This document shows positions 36,012 to 44,128 of a stretch of DNA of 64,000 nucleotides, in pieces. The stretch covers positions 992,001 through 1,056,000 of the forward strand of contig NZ_KB907788.1 of the NCBI RefSeq assembly GCF_000382205.1, written 5' to 3'. Under the pieces are notes generated by a model. It made no database searches, was not told the DNA's origin, and saw nothing but the letters and a program-made list of their open reading frames with translations. This DNA comes from Dyadobacter beijingensis DSM 21582 (GTDB lineage: Bacteria > Bacteroidota > Bacteroidia > Cytophagales > Spirosomataceae). How positions within the stretch are numbered: the first letter of the stretch is position 1; each line of letters opens with the position of its first letter. The position numbers were made by a program, and so were the translations under genes.

Positions 36012-37269
36012 CCTGCTGCTGGCCGGCCTTTTGCTGGTTTCCGCGCTCGGTCAGGCGCAGGACGCGTTCGTCACGCGCTGTGCGAGCACGGAGCGTGACT
36101 CGGTGCGGCTGCTGAAAAACCCGTCGCTGCGAAACCTCAGAATGCAGTCGGAAGCTGCGATTCAGAACTACCTGCGCCAGCGTTCCGGCGCCCGTACGAA
36201 TGCGGGCGAGGTGATCACGATCCCGGTCGTGGTGCATGTCGTGCACAGCCGTACCGATAATGTGATCGGCGGGGTCAGCAATGGCAACATTTCCGAGGCG
36301 CAGATCCAGAGCCAGATCGACGTGCTGAACGAAGATTACGGCAATACTTCCGGCTACAAAGGCTTTTACACCGATTCATTGGCGGTGGACACGGGCATTC
36401 GTTTCAAACTGGTGTCGGTCGTGCGGACTTACAATGCCACCACGCAGTTCAGCCCCATTACCGATGCCGACGAACTTGCTGAGATTTCACCGGCTTGGTT
36501 TACAAATCGTTACCTGAATATATGGGTGACCCGGCTGAACGACCGCTACCTGGGCACGTCACAATTCCCTGTCGTGACGGAGATCAACAGCCGCACGCAG
36601 GGTCTGGCGACCAGCGAGAATGAAGAAACAGACGCCCCGACGGATGGGGTGATCATTGACTTCCGCTATTTCGGGCGCAATTCCGACGCCATCACCAGCC
36701 GCATTTACAACCTGGGCCGCACCACCACCCACGAAATAGGGCATTGGCTGGGCCTGATCCACATTTGGGGAGATGCCACCTGCGGTACCGATTATTGCGA
36801 CGATACCCCCACGGCAAACACGAAAAACGAGACGACCGACATTACATGTTCGCCCGTATATTCGCAATGCCGCGGCAGTGTGACGACGCGCAACATGATC
36901 GAGAACTACATGGATTATTCACCGGATGTTTGCATGAGCATTTTCACCAACGACCAAAAGGAACGGATGCACGCCGTGCTGGCATTGAGCCCGCGCCGCG
37001 CCAAACTGGTGGAATATTCTAAGATATCGTCCGACCAGCTGCTCGTGGAGATCTATCCGAACCCGGTACGTGAGACGCTGACAACCAATGTTTTCGCCCC
37101 GGATTTTGAAAATTATACCGTGTCCGTCTTCAACCAGAAGGGACAAAAAGTGACGGAAGATGCCGTCAACCGTACTTATCTCAACGTTCGAAACTTTCCA
37201 AGCGGTTTGTACTATTACAAGGTTACAACTGCAAATCAGACAGTTACCAAGCGTTTTGTTGTACGATAA
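35992..37269 (+). CDS. secreted M43 (cytophagalysin-type) zinc metalloprotease with T9SS type A tail
   Basis: A 425-residue secreted protease. The start is ATG 35992 (MKNRRNSLLLAGLLLVSALG, cleavage near GQAQ), inside the 3' end of phoH. A pro-region (LKNPSLRNLRMQSEAAIQNY) leads to the catalytic domain, which begins TIPVVVHVVHSRTDN. The zinc site is HEIGHWLGLIH with His247, His251 and His257, and the Met-turn region is ENYMDYSPDVCMSIF. Cysteines flank it, as in the M43 family. The last 80 residues (VEIYPNPVRETLTTNVF to YYYKVTTANQTVTKRFVVR) are a T9SS type A sorting domain, so export beyond the outer membrane is expected. The overlap with phoH and the 6-base gap to comEC suggest one transcript, though the three functions are unrelated. 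Confidence 0.93.
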   Translation: MKNRRNSLLLAGLLLVSALGQAQDAFVTRCASTERDSVRLLKNPSLRNLRMQSEAAIQNYLRQRSGARTNAGEVITIPVVVHVVHSRTDNVIGGVSNGNISEAQIQSQIDVLNEDYGNTSGYKGFYTDSLAVDTGIRFKLVSVVRTYNATTQFSPITDADELAEISPAWFTNRYLNIWVTRLNDRYLGTSQFPVVTEINSRTQGLATSENEETDAPTDGVIIDFRYFGRNSDAITSRIYNLGRTTTHEIGHWLGLIHIWGDATCGTDYCDDTPTANTKNETTDITCSPVYSQCRGSVTTRNMIENYMDYSPDVCMSIFTNDQKERMHAVLALSPRRAKLVEYSKISSDQLLVEIYPNPVRETLTTNVFAPDFENYTVSVFNQKGQKVTEDAVNRTYLNVRNFPSGLYYYKVTTANQTVTKRFVVR

Positions 37270-37275
37270 ACACAC

Positions 37276-39087
37276 ATGCTATCACGCGCTCCGTTTGTCA
37301 GCGTAGTCATATTCCTCGCGACCGGCATTTTGGCGGGCGACGCATTGCGTCATGCCGCCGATGTGCCGGTCGTTTGGCTTTTAGTGCCGCTACTGTCAGC
37401 AGGTGCCGCTTGTTTGCTGTTTTATTTTTGGCATTTCAAAACCGCATTCGCGGTAAGTCTTTGCCTGTGGATGGCCGTTTTGGGCGCCACGATCAAGATC
37501 GGAGTAGAGCAGGAGAAGGACCGCCAATTACATGCTGTCGGCCGTTTGAAATACCATTCCTACACTGCAGAAGTGTCCACGCTGCCGGAGAAGCGCAGCA
37601 AATCTATCCGTTTTGAAGTGAAAACCGGGGCGTTTTATGATGGGCGCAAATGGATAGATAACTGCGTTCGTGCATTGCTTTACTTGCCGGATAGCCTGGC
37701 GGTGCTGCCCAAACCGGGCGACCGGCTAATAATTTACGGTCACCTGCAAATACCCGATCCGCCCCACAATCCCGCGCAATTCGATTACGCGCATTATCTG
37801 CGAAACAAAGGCATACTTTTCACGGCGTTTGTGAAAAGCGGCTCTTACGCATTGATTTCGGATGGTGCCAAGGCCGGCGATACGCATATCAGCCCCGCTT
37901 ACTGGCCGGAAGCCGTCTCCCAATGGGCCGATGATCGCTTCCGCGAACACATTACCGGGCAAACCGGTGCCGATTCCGCGGCATACGGGCTGGTAAAGGC
38001 CATGTTGCTGGGCCGTCGCGACGATCTGCGTGACGAGCAGGTGAGTGACTACGTCGGTTCCGGCGCTGTGCATATTTTATCCGTTTCCGGTATGCACGTT
38101 GCCATTATCTTTCTGGCGATCAGTGCCGCATTCGGGTGGCTAAGGCGCTGGAACGCGGGTAAATGGCTCTATTTGCTTCTAATGGCCGCTTTGTTGGGGT
38201 TTTACGGACTCGTCACCGGCCTGCCGCCGTCCGTACAGCGGGCAGCGCTCATGTGTATGGTGCTCGTATGCGCGGAAGTGGCTGGCCGCAAGCAGCATTC
38301 CATGAATACGCTCGCATTCTCTGCCCTGATCATTCTGCTGCTCGACCCGTGCGCATTATACGACGTGGGTTTCCAGCTGTCGTATCTGGCAATGGCGGGG
38401 ATATTTCTGCTGTATGATCCTGTTTATCAGCTATTTTCTTCCGCCAATCGTGTGGTAAGGTTTATTTGGCAAGTTACTGTGCTGGCATTGGCGGCGCAAA
38501 TGGCCACGTTTCCATTGAGTATTTACTATTTCCATCAGTTTCCGGTTTATTTCTGGCTGGTGAACCCTCTGGTCGTGATTTTTACCAACGTGCTCCTGCC
38601 GGCGGCTTTGATTTTATTACTGGTAAGTGCTGCGGGCATTTCGGGGCTCGCGTGGCTTGCAGGAAAGGTAGTGGCCGTTTCAGCATGGCTGACGGACTGG
38701 TCGGCGTCGATACCGGGCATGCTACCGGGGCATTTGCTTGAAAACCTGCATCTGAATGCTTTGGAAACAGGTATGCTTTATGTGCTGATCTTTGTCGGCT
38801 GGTGTGTCTGGCATACGCGCGCCATCCGCGTTTTCAAGGCTTGGGCGGTGCTGGTGGTTTTATTTTCAACTTTTTCTATTTCAGTGAGTTGTAATACGTA
38901 TTTTACAACGGAATGCGTCGCATTTCAAATGCCGAAGCATCACGTAGTTTGCTTTAAATCAGGGAACAGGCTTTATCTGGTCAGCGACCAGGCATTCGTC
39001 CAGGATACCCGAGCATTTGATTTTTATGTGAAGAATTACGCAGTCGAAAGGGAAGTCGCAAAAATTCTCCGCTACTGGACGGAATAG
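37276..39087 (+). CDS. comEC: ComEC/Rec2-type DNA-uptake membrane protein
   Basis: A 603-residue polytopic inner-membrane protein, by family the channel for single-stranded DNA in natural transformation. Two N-terminal membrane segments (VSVVIFLATGILAGDALR, VWLLVPLLSAGAACLLFYF) are followed by an OB-like soluble domain (VLPKPGDRLIIYGHLQIPDP, HNPAQFDYAHYLRNKGI). The competence domain starts GLVKAMLLGRRDDL and carries the signature HILSVSGMHVAIIFLAI, PSVQRAALMCMV and LLDPCALYDVGFQLSYLAM. The protein ends shortly after the last helices and lacks the C-terminal metallo-beta-lactamase-like domain found in Firmicutes ComEC. Shorter forms are common in this phylum. Its last 16 bases overlap the convergent gene. 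Confidence 0.92.
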   Translation: MLSRAPFVSVVIFLATGILAGDALRHAADVPVVWLLVPLLSAGAACLLFYFWHFKTAFAVSLCLWMAVLGATIKIGVEQEKDRQLHAVGRLKYHSYTAEVSTLPEKRSKSIRFEVKTGAFYDGRKWIDNCVRALLYLPDSLAVLPKPGDRLIIYGHLQIPDPPHNPAQFDYAHYLRNKGILFTAFVKSGSYALISDGAKAGDTHISPAYWPEAVSQWADDRFREHITGQTGADSAAYGLVKAMLLGRRDDLRDEQVSDYVGSGAVHILSVSGMHVAIIFLAISAAFGWLRRWNAGKWLYLLLMAALLGFYGLVTGLPPSVQRAALMCMVLVCAEVAGRKQHSMNTLAFSALIILLLDPCALYDVGFQLSYLAMAGIFLLYDPVYQLFSSANRVVRFIWQVTVLALAAQMATFPLSIYYFHQFPVYFWLVNPLVVIFTNVLLPAALILLLVSAAGISGLAWLAGKVVAVSAWLTDWSASIPGMLPGHLLENLHLNALETGMLYVLIFVGWCVWHTRAIRVFKAWAVLVVLFSTFSISVSCNTYFTTECVAFQMPKHHVVCFKSGNRLYLVSDQAFVQDTRAFDFYVKNYAVEREVAKILRYWTE

Positions 39088-40157
39088 AGCGCTTCAATCT
39101 GCTGAGCGACTTTCCGGTCCCAGGCGGCCTGCGCACCCGCATTGAGGCCGTGGCCGGTTTCGCCGTCGTATTGCTCCTGGTCGCGGTTCATTTCGCGGAA
39201 TGCTTCCAGGAACTGGTATTGAATTTCACTGTCAAAATCTTCGATCGTCAGTTCCGCTTTGCGCAGGCGGTCCTTGAATTTCTCCACCACGAGCCGGGTA
39301 ATGTCGAAATGGATCTGTTCGTGGCGCAATGTGCCCGCATTCCGCGACTCCGGTCGGCCCCACGACATGCTTTTGACCATAAATATCTTCAAACCGATCT
39401 CCACTACCAGATCGTCGTCTTTCGGGTAGGAGCGGCCTTCGTAGCCAAAACTAGTGAACACCGCCGCGGCGTACCGGCTGCCCGGTTTCGCGCTTCTCAC
39501 CTTGAAATCGTCCCAGATCAGCGGGCGTTTGGGCGAGTAGAATACCGTGTCTTCAGAGGCCGCATTATTGATTTCTTTGAAAGCAAGCACCAGATTACGG
39601 GCCAGTGCCGGGTTTTTGCCGGCGTTGTTAACCATCCATTTGTGAAAATGCGTTAATGCCTGGTCAACGAGCTGTTTGATCAGCTTGTCGTGCGTAAAAG
39701 ACGTTTCAGGACGGGTGTAATTGGCGGCCGTCTGATAGCCGGTCAGCTCTACGGGCTGCATTTCGCGGTACCAGCGGAAGCGGACGCTGAGCCGTACCTC
39801 GCCCGTCACTTTGTTCGGCCCGACGCGTTTTTCATTCACAGACAGCTCTTTCACCGAGATATAAAGCGGCAAATAGGCCTGCTCCCGTTTAGGTGCGAGG
39901 AACGACCAGTAATCGAACAATTCGGTTTCAGCCTTGCTGGCTAGCACGGCGGGTATTTCCTTTCCGAATGCGATCACCTTGCCCAATGCCGCACCGGGCT
40001 GCGGACGCTGGTCTTCGACGCTCTGTATGAAGAATTTATAGGATTTGAAAAGCCCCGCCGGATCTTTCGCGAACGTCACGACGAATCTGTCCTGCTGCGC
40101 GAAAAGCGGGGTAATGGCAATACTTAGTAGCAAGGCAAGCAAAATGCTTTTGGTCAT
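39072..40157 (-). CDS. secreted putative zinc-dependent protease (DUF922-like)
   Basis: A 361-residue exported protein. The start is ATG 40157 (MTKSILLALLLSIAITPLFA, cleavage near FAQQ); the TTG at 40166 adds three residues. The C-terminal half resembles DUF922, a group predicted to contain secreted zinc peptidases. RPLIWDDFKVRSAKPGSRYA leads to the HExxH motif at His279-His283 (LRHEQIHFDITRLVVEKFKD), and the end YDGETGHGLNAGAQAAWDRK is the usual closing signature. The N-terminal half (about residues 25-170) is unassigned and looks like a mixed alpha/beta domain. The metal site makes hydrolase activity plausible but unproven. Divergent from the deaminase gene and convergent with comEC. Confidence 0.78.
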   Translation of the reverse strand: MTKSILLALLLSIAITPLFAQQDRFVVTFAKDPAGLFKSYKFFIQSVEDQRPQPGAALGKVIAFGKEIPAVLASKAETELFDYWSFLAPKREQAYLPLYISVKELSVNEKRVGPNKVTGEVRLSVRFRWYREMQPVELTGYQTAANYTRPETSFTHDKLIKQLVDQALTHFHKWMVNNAGKNPALARNLVLAFKEINNAASEDTVFYSPKRPLIWDDFKVRSAKPGSRYAAAVFTSFGYEGRSYPKDDDLVVEIGLKIFMVKSMSWGRPESRNAGTLRHEQIHFDITRLVVEKFKDRLRKAELTIEDFDSEIQYQFLEAFREMNRDQEQYDGETGHGLNAGAQAAWDRKVAQQIEALYSVQ

Positions 40158-40172
40158 ACTTTTCAAACTGCG

Positions 40173-40202
40173 TTGAATCCAGCCGCCATTTCCCTAAGTT
40201 TG
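40173..40202 (+). promoter_or_regulatory. promoter of the dCMP deaminase gene
   Basis: TAAGTTTG (40195-40202) is an exact TAnnTTTG -7 element, and TTG at 40173-40175 is a partial -33 element 19 bases upstream. The expected start point is near 40208, leaving a leader of about 20 bases before ATG 40230. Confidence 0.6.
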
Positions 40203-40229
40203 TACCCTGAATTTTGGATTGAACAGAGA

Positions 40230-40727
40230 ATGACATTACCTACAACGAATTTGCGGCCGGAATTTGATGACATTTTCATGGAGCTGGCAAAAAATCTTGC
40301 CAAGCGCTCGCATTGTATCAAAGCGCAGGTCGGCGCGGTGCTAACCAAGGATACGCGGATTATTTCGATCGGCTACAACGGCCCTCCCGCGGGCACGCAC
40401 AACTGCGATGAGGAATTTCCGGGAGTAGGCTGTCCGAGGGATGCAAAGGGAAGCTGCTCGCTGGCATTGCACGCCGAGCAGAATGCGATTCTTTTCGCCG
40501 TCAAAAATGGCTCTAATATCGAAGGATCAACGCTTTTCGTCACGCTGGCGCCTTGCATCGCCTGCGCCCGTGTGATCTATACGATGAAGATTAAAAAAGT
40601 AATTTTCCTCCATTCCTATGCCGCTTACAAGGGCATCGCCATTGAAGAAGGCGTCGAATTTTTAAGGAGATTTGGTGTGGATGTGGAGCAGTATCGCGGG
40701 GACGTTACGCAACGGCAGGAAATGTAG
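40230..40727 (+). CDS. deoxycytidylate (dCMP) deaminase
   Basis: A 165-residue zinc deaminase converting dCMP to dUMP for dTMP synthesis. The start is ATG 40230 (MTLPTTNLRPEFDDIFMELA); the TTG at 40173 lies in the promoter and is rejected. Zinc and catalytic residues are His81 and Glu83 in ALHAEQNAI, plus Cys109 and Cys112 in APCIACARVIYT. The substrate-side motif YNGPPAGTHNCDE and the GCPRDAKGSCS segment are typical of dCMP deaminases, with an additional Cys pair. The last ten codons and the stop lie in a 40-bp unit that is tandemly duplicated directly downstream. Confidence 0.92.
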   Translation: MTLPTTNLRPEFDDIFMELAKNLAKRSHCIKAQVGAVLTKDTRIISIGYNGPPAGTHNCDEEFPGVGCPRDAKGSCSLALHAEQNAILFAVKNGSNIEGSTLFVTLAPCIACARVIYTMKIKKVIFLHSYAAYKGIAIEEGVEFLRRFGVDVEQYRGDVTQRQEM

Positions 40728-40775
40728 GCAGGTATGCGGGGACGTTACGCACCGGCAGGAAATGTAGGCAGGTAT
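40696..40775. repeat. tandem duplication of a 40-bp unit covering the end of the deaminase gene
   Basis: Copy 1 (40696-40735) and copy 2 (40736-40775) match at 39 of 40 positions (AACGG against ACCGG). Copy 1 contains the last ten codons and the TAG stop, so the second copy is a non-coding echo of the gene end. It leads straight into 10-bp repeats. Confidence 0.95.
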
Positions 40776-40820
40776 TGTCAGGAATAGTCAGGAATAGTCA
40801 GGAATAGTCAGGCGTTGTCA
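40776..40820. repeat. 10-bp tandem repeats (GGAATAGTCA)
   Basis: Three exact copies of GGAATAGTCA occupy 40781-40810, flanked by degenerate copies (TGTCA before, GGCGTTGTCA after). The last copy forms one arm of the following hairpin, so the array may derive from repeated duplication of a terminator arm. Confidence 0.9.
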
Positions 40821-40860
40821 CTTTGGTGAATATTCAACTACCGTATGACTACACCTGACT
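40806..40860. terminator. hairpin between deaminase and FKBP genes
   Basis: AGTCAGGCGTTGTCA (40806-40820) pairs with TGACTACACCTGACT (40846-40860) at 13 of 15 positions across a 25-base loop. It lies between convergent stops at 40727 and 40872, where a shared terminator is expected. Confidence 0.6.
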
Positions 40861-40871
40861 ATCAATGACCA

Positions 40872-41387
40872 TCAATGATGATGCACCCCACCTGTACCAT
40901 GCACGTGGCCGTGATCCAGCTCCTCGCGCGTTGCCGCTCTTACCGAGAGGATTTTACCTGCAAAATGCATTTCCTTGCCTGCCAGAGGGTGGTTGAAGTT
41001 CATGATCACGACATCATCCTGGATTTCGACGATCTGGCCGTGAAGGCGCTCTCCGTCTTCGTTGGTCATCGGGATGATATTTCCTACCTGAAGAAGCTCG
41101 TTCTGGTCTACCTCGCTGTTTTGGAAAACCGATTTCGGCAGGTCTACGACCGCTTCTTCGTCATATTCCCCATAACCTTCCTCTGGCGCGACGGTGAAAT
41201 CGAACTCGTCGCCTGCGGATAGTCCTTCGATCTGGTTTTCGAAGCCTTCCGGCAGGCCGCTGATGCCGTGGATGAAGTACATCGGATCGTTTTCGGTCAC
41301 TACTTCCACGATATCCGTCTCGCCCTCCGAGTCTGGGATGCTGAGGCTATATGTTAACGCTACGACGTTATTTTTTTCAACTTTCAT
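40872..41387 (-). CDS. SlyD-type FKBP peptidyl-prolyl isomerase
   Basis: A 171-residue cytosolic FKBP of the SlyD class, a prolyl isomerase and chaperone. The start is ATG 41387 (MKVEKNNVVALTYSLSIPDS). The split FKBP domain surrounds an insert-in-flap domain: PMYFIHGISGLPEGFENQIE, GLSAGDEFDFTVAPEEGYGE, then the insert (VDLPKSVFQNSEVDQNELLQ, GERLHGQIVEIQDDVVIMNF) and NHPLAGKEMHFAGKILSVR. The acidic composition is typical. The C-terminus HGHVHGTGGVHHH is a short His tail that could bind nickel or other metals, as in SlyD. Monocistronic, convergent with the deaminase gene. Confidence 0.93.
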   Translation of the reverse strand: MKVEKNNVVALTYSLSIPDSEGETDIVEVVTENDPMYFIHGISGLPEGFENQIEGLSAGDEFDFTVAPEEGYGEYDEEAVVDLPKSVFQNSEVDQNELLQVGNIIPMTNEDGERLHGQIVEIQDDVVIMNFNHPLAGKEMHFAGKILSVRAATREELDHGHVHGTGGVHHH

Positions 41388-41484
41388 TTGCTAGTTTGAT
41401 TAAAATAATGGTTGTTGTAAAAGAATTGTTCCCCGCAAGAGTACGGGAACAAACGTACGGCAATTTTGTCAAAATGTCATTTAG

Positions 41485-42087
41485 ATGAATTTTTTAGCGC
41501 ATATTTTGCTGTCTGGGGAGAATGAGGGGGTGATGATGGGAAATTATGTCGGGGACTTCATCAAAGGACGTTTGACCGAAGAAAAAACCGCTCTCTGGAA
41601 CCCCGATTATGTCGTGGGCCTTAAACTTCATCGTTTCATCGATTCGTTCACGGACAGCCATCCCGAAGTGCTCGAAGCCAAGGATGTAGCGGCCGTTACA
41701 CAGGGTAGGCTGGCGGGGATCGTCATGGACATCTATTTCGATTATTTCCTTGCGAAAAACTTCATCGATTACCAACGCGAACCGCTGCTGGTATATGCCC
41801 ACCGGATGTATTCGATTATCGAACGGAACGAACACCTTATTCCCGAAACGATGATCCCGATGGTGCGGTCGATGATCCGGCAGGACTGGCTCACGACCTA
41901 CGCGACGCTCGACGGCATCGATACCACTTTTCGCAGGCTTTCCCGGCGGGCGGAGTTCCTGGCGCCTATCTCCACGGCCGTCAGCGATTTGCGGGCCAAC
42001 GAGGATTTTTATTACACCAGATTCCTTTCCTTTTTTCCGGAACTGCGCCGGCAGGCGGGTCAATTTATCGCTGAAAACGCGGCGTAA
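41485..42087 (+). CDS. ACP phosphodiesterase (AcpH-like)
   Basis: A 200-residue HD-like metal hydrolase that by family removes 4'-phosphopantetheine from acyl carrier protein. The start MNFLAHILLSGENEGVMMGN and the following YVGDFIKGR are the family signature, with metal-binding candidates His6 and Asp25. LKLHRFIDSFTDSHPEVLEA and MDIYFDYFLAKNF supply the other conserved His/Asp pairs. The end (FFPELRRQAGQFIAE) is as in homologues, and the length is normal. It lies 60 bases upstream of holA on the same strand, but holA has its own promoter candidate. Confidence 0.9.
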   Translation: MNFLAHILLSGENEGVMMGNYVGDFIKGRLTEEKTALWNPDYVVGLKLHRFIDSFTDSHPEVLEAKDVAAVTQGRLAGIVMDIYFDYFLAKNFIDYQREPLLVYAHRMYSIIERNEHLIPETMIPMVRSMIRQDWLTTYATLDGIDTTFRRLSRRAEFLAPISTAVSDLRANEDFYYTRFLSFFPELRRQAGQFIAENAA

Positions 42088-42103
42088 ATCGGTGCGGAAA
42101 CGG

Positions 42104-42111
42104 TAAATTTG
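42104..42111 (+). promoter_or_regulatory. candidate -7 element for holA
   Basis: TAAATTTG is an exact TAnnTTTG match 37-44 bases before the holA ATG at 42148. No good -33 partner is seen. Confidence 0.35.
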
Positions 42112-42147
42112 ATGCCCGGACCACATCCGGTCCCAATCTGCAAACTA

Positions 42148-43167
42148 ATGGCACAAACACCTGACGTCGTTCTCAAAGAGATCAAATCCAAAAAGTACCG
42201 GCCGCTGTATTTCCTGCACGGCGACGAGCCTTACTACATCGATTCCATTGCGGAAGAGCTTGAAAACAAGGTCGTTCCGGAATCGGAGCGGGGATTTAAC
42301 CAATTTGTGATTTACGGAAAAGATACCGATGTGGCGGGTGTGCTGAGTTATGCGCGGCGCTTCCCGTTCATGGCCGAACGGCAGCTGGTGATGGTCAAAG
42401 AGGCGCACCGGCTGAATGGTATCGAACAAAAGGAGCAGCAGCAGCGCCTGGAAGACTATGCCTTGAACCCGGTACCAAGCACAGTGCTCGTGTTCTGCTA
42501 TCATGCCAATGCGGACGAGCGAAAATCGTACCTGAAAGCGGTGAATGCAAACGGTGTGGTAGTGCAGTCCAAAAAGATGTACGACAACAAGCTGCCCGAC
42601 TGGGTGGCGGGGTTCTGCCAGCATGAAGGCGTGAAAATCAGCCCGAAAGCAGTACAAATGCTCGTAGATAATATCGGCAACGACCTGAAACGCCTCTCGA
42701 ACGAAATCCGTAAGATCATGGTGAACCTGCGGGTGGATGAGGGGATCGACGCCACGGCAATCGAACGGTTCGTAGGCATCAGCAAGGAGTATAATGTATT
42801 TGAATTCCAAAAAGCATTAATGCACCGTGACGTGCTGAAAGCGAATCAGATAGCTGCATTTTTTGCTTCCAATTCCAAGGACAATCCGCTGGCGCCGGTG
42901 CTCATCATCCTGTTCGGGTTCTTCTCGAAACTGCTCCTGACACACGCCGCACGCGACAAATCGGAGAAAGGCCTGGCGGCCGAGCTCGGGGTAAACCCGT
43001 ACTTCGTGAAGGATTATTTGCTGGCAGCGCGTAATTATCCAATGGGTAAGGTCGCTAATATCATTCACTATCTCCGCGAATGCGACGGCCGTTTGAAAGG
43101 GCTTGATGGTACCAGCATACCAGAAGGAGAGTTGCTGCGGGAGCTGGTTTTTAAAATCGTGCATTAA
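42148..43167 (+). CDS. holA: DNA polymerase III delta subunit
   Basis: The clamp-loader delta subunit, 339 residues. I choose ATG 42148 (MAQTPDVVLKEIKSKKYRPL), followed by the conserved YFLHGDEPYYIDSIAEEL; the ATG at 42112 adds 12 odd residues. The AAA+-like N-terminal domain lacks a working P-loop, as in all delta subunits. Middle and end features are FMAERQLVMVKEAHRL, LPDWVAGFCQHEGVKISPKA, LVDNIGNDLKRLSNEIRKI and FVGISKEYNVFEFQKALMHR. The protein opens the sliding clamp as part of the loader complex. The glycosylase gene follows by 49 bases on the same strand. Confidence 0.94.
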   Translation: MAQTPDVVLKEIKSKKYRPLYFLHGDEPYYIDSIAEELENKVVPESERGFNQFVIYGKDTDVAGVLSYARRFPFMAERQLVMVKEAHRLNGIEQKEQQQRLEDYALNPVPSTVLVFCYHANADERKSYLKAVNANGVVVQSKKMYDNKLPDWVAGFCQHEGVKISPKAVQMLVDNIGNDLKRLSNEIRKIMVNLRVDEGIDATAIERFVGISKEYNVFEFQKALMHRDVLKANQIAAFFASNSKDNPLAPVLIILFGFFSKLLLTHAARDKSEKGLAAELGVNPYFVKDYLLAARNYPMGKVANIIHYLRECDGRLKGLDGTSIPEGELLRELVFKIVH

Positions 43168-43216
43168 TGCGCAAGATTCAGGTTTGGAGGTCGATTTCCC
43201 CACGTTACTTTCATTT

Positions 43217-44128
43217 ATGGATTCACAACAAACGATTCTCGTTCCGGTCCCACCCATTTTCAGCTTCCGGGAATGCCTGTGGTTTCTGAACCGGAACTAC
43301 GACGATTGCCTGCATTGGGTCACGGAAACGGCTGTTTTCAAAGCGATTGCGACGCCGTACGGCGATGTGCTTTTCCGGGTCAGCGAGCAGGGCAACTTTC
43401 TGAAAATCGATGTGCTGGAAGGAGTTGCGGGCCGGGAAAGCCGTGACTATTTGACGGCTTACGTCAGCGACTGGTTCGATCTGGACCGGGATTTGCTGCC
43501 ATTCTATGCGCAGCTGAAACAGGATGGCCGCCTTGGTTATATGGCGGATAGCTTCTTCGGTTTGCGGCTGATGGGCATCAGCGATGTGTTCGAAGCGCTG
43601 TGCTGGTCCATTATCGGGCAGCAGATCAATCTCAAATTTGCCTACAAAATGAAACGCCGCATGGTAGAGCGCTACGGCCGGCATATCGAATGGAATAACC
43701 AGGTATTTCATATTTTCCCCGGGCCGGAAGTATTGGCCAACGCCGACGTGGAAGTGCTGCGGGAAATGCAGTTTTCGCAGAAGAAGGCGGAATACGTGAT
43801 CGGCGCTGCGCGTGCGTTTGTGGAAGGTACCATCAGCCGTTCGATTATCGAGGCATTGCCGGATTTCGAAGCGAGGCAAAAGGCGCTGGTGGCCCACAAG
43901 GGTATCGGCGTTTGGACGGCGAATTACGTGCTCATGAAGTCATTTCGTGCGCCCGAGGGCATCCCGCACGGGGATGTGGGCCTGCTGAATGCGCTGGTCG
44001 GGCATGGCGTCATTGCGGAGCGGAGCGAGAAGGCCAAGATCGAGGCGTTTTTCAAAGATTACCCCGGTTGGGAAACATATGTTACCTTCTATCTGTGGCG
44101 AAGCCTGGCCGTGAAGCCATTAACCTGA
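43217..44128 (+). CDS. AlkA-type DNA-3-methyladenine glycosylase (HhH-GPD)
   Basis: A 303-residue base-excision glycosylase of the helix-hairpin-helix GPD superfamily. The start is ATG 43217 (MDSQQTILVPVPPIFSFREC); the longer frame overlaps holA and is rejected. The N-terminal TBP-like half (LNRNYDDCLHWVTETAVFKA) is typical of AlkA. ALCWSIIGQQINLKFAYKMK is the conserved helix, LVAHKGIGVWTANYVLMKSF is the HhH motif, and the catalytic Asp is expected in GIPHGDVGLLNAL. It would remove alkylated bases. Two convergent genes downstream, an Ada-type domain and a 2OG oxygenase, suggest an alkylation-damage neighbourhood. The stop overlaps the Ada-type gene by 9 bases. Confidence 0.9.
   Translation: MDSQQTILVPVPPIFSFRECLWFLNRNYDDCLHWVTETAVFKAIATPYGDVLFRVSEQGNFLKIDVLEGVAGRESRDYLTAYVSDWFDLDRDLLPFYAQLKQDGRLGYMADSFFGLRLMGISDVFEALCWSIIGQQINLKFAYKMKRRMVERYGRHIEWNNQVFHIFPGPEVLANADVEVLREMQFSQKKAEYVIGAARAFVEGTISRSIIEALPDFEARQKALVAHKGIGVWTANYVLMKSFRAPEGIPHGDVGLLNALVGHGVIAERSEKAKIEAFFKDYPGWETYVTFYLWRSLAVKPLT

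Noticed and set aside
37276..39087. ComEC as a truncated pseudogene
   Set aside because: It lacks only the metallo-beta-lactamase-like domain, which is commonly missing in this phylum; the OB-like and competence domains are complete.
40776..40820. 10-bp repeats that might be a CRISPR array or iteron origin
   Set aside because: No spacers, no cas genes and no replication initiator nearby; the array is explained better by slippage next to a terminator.
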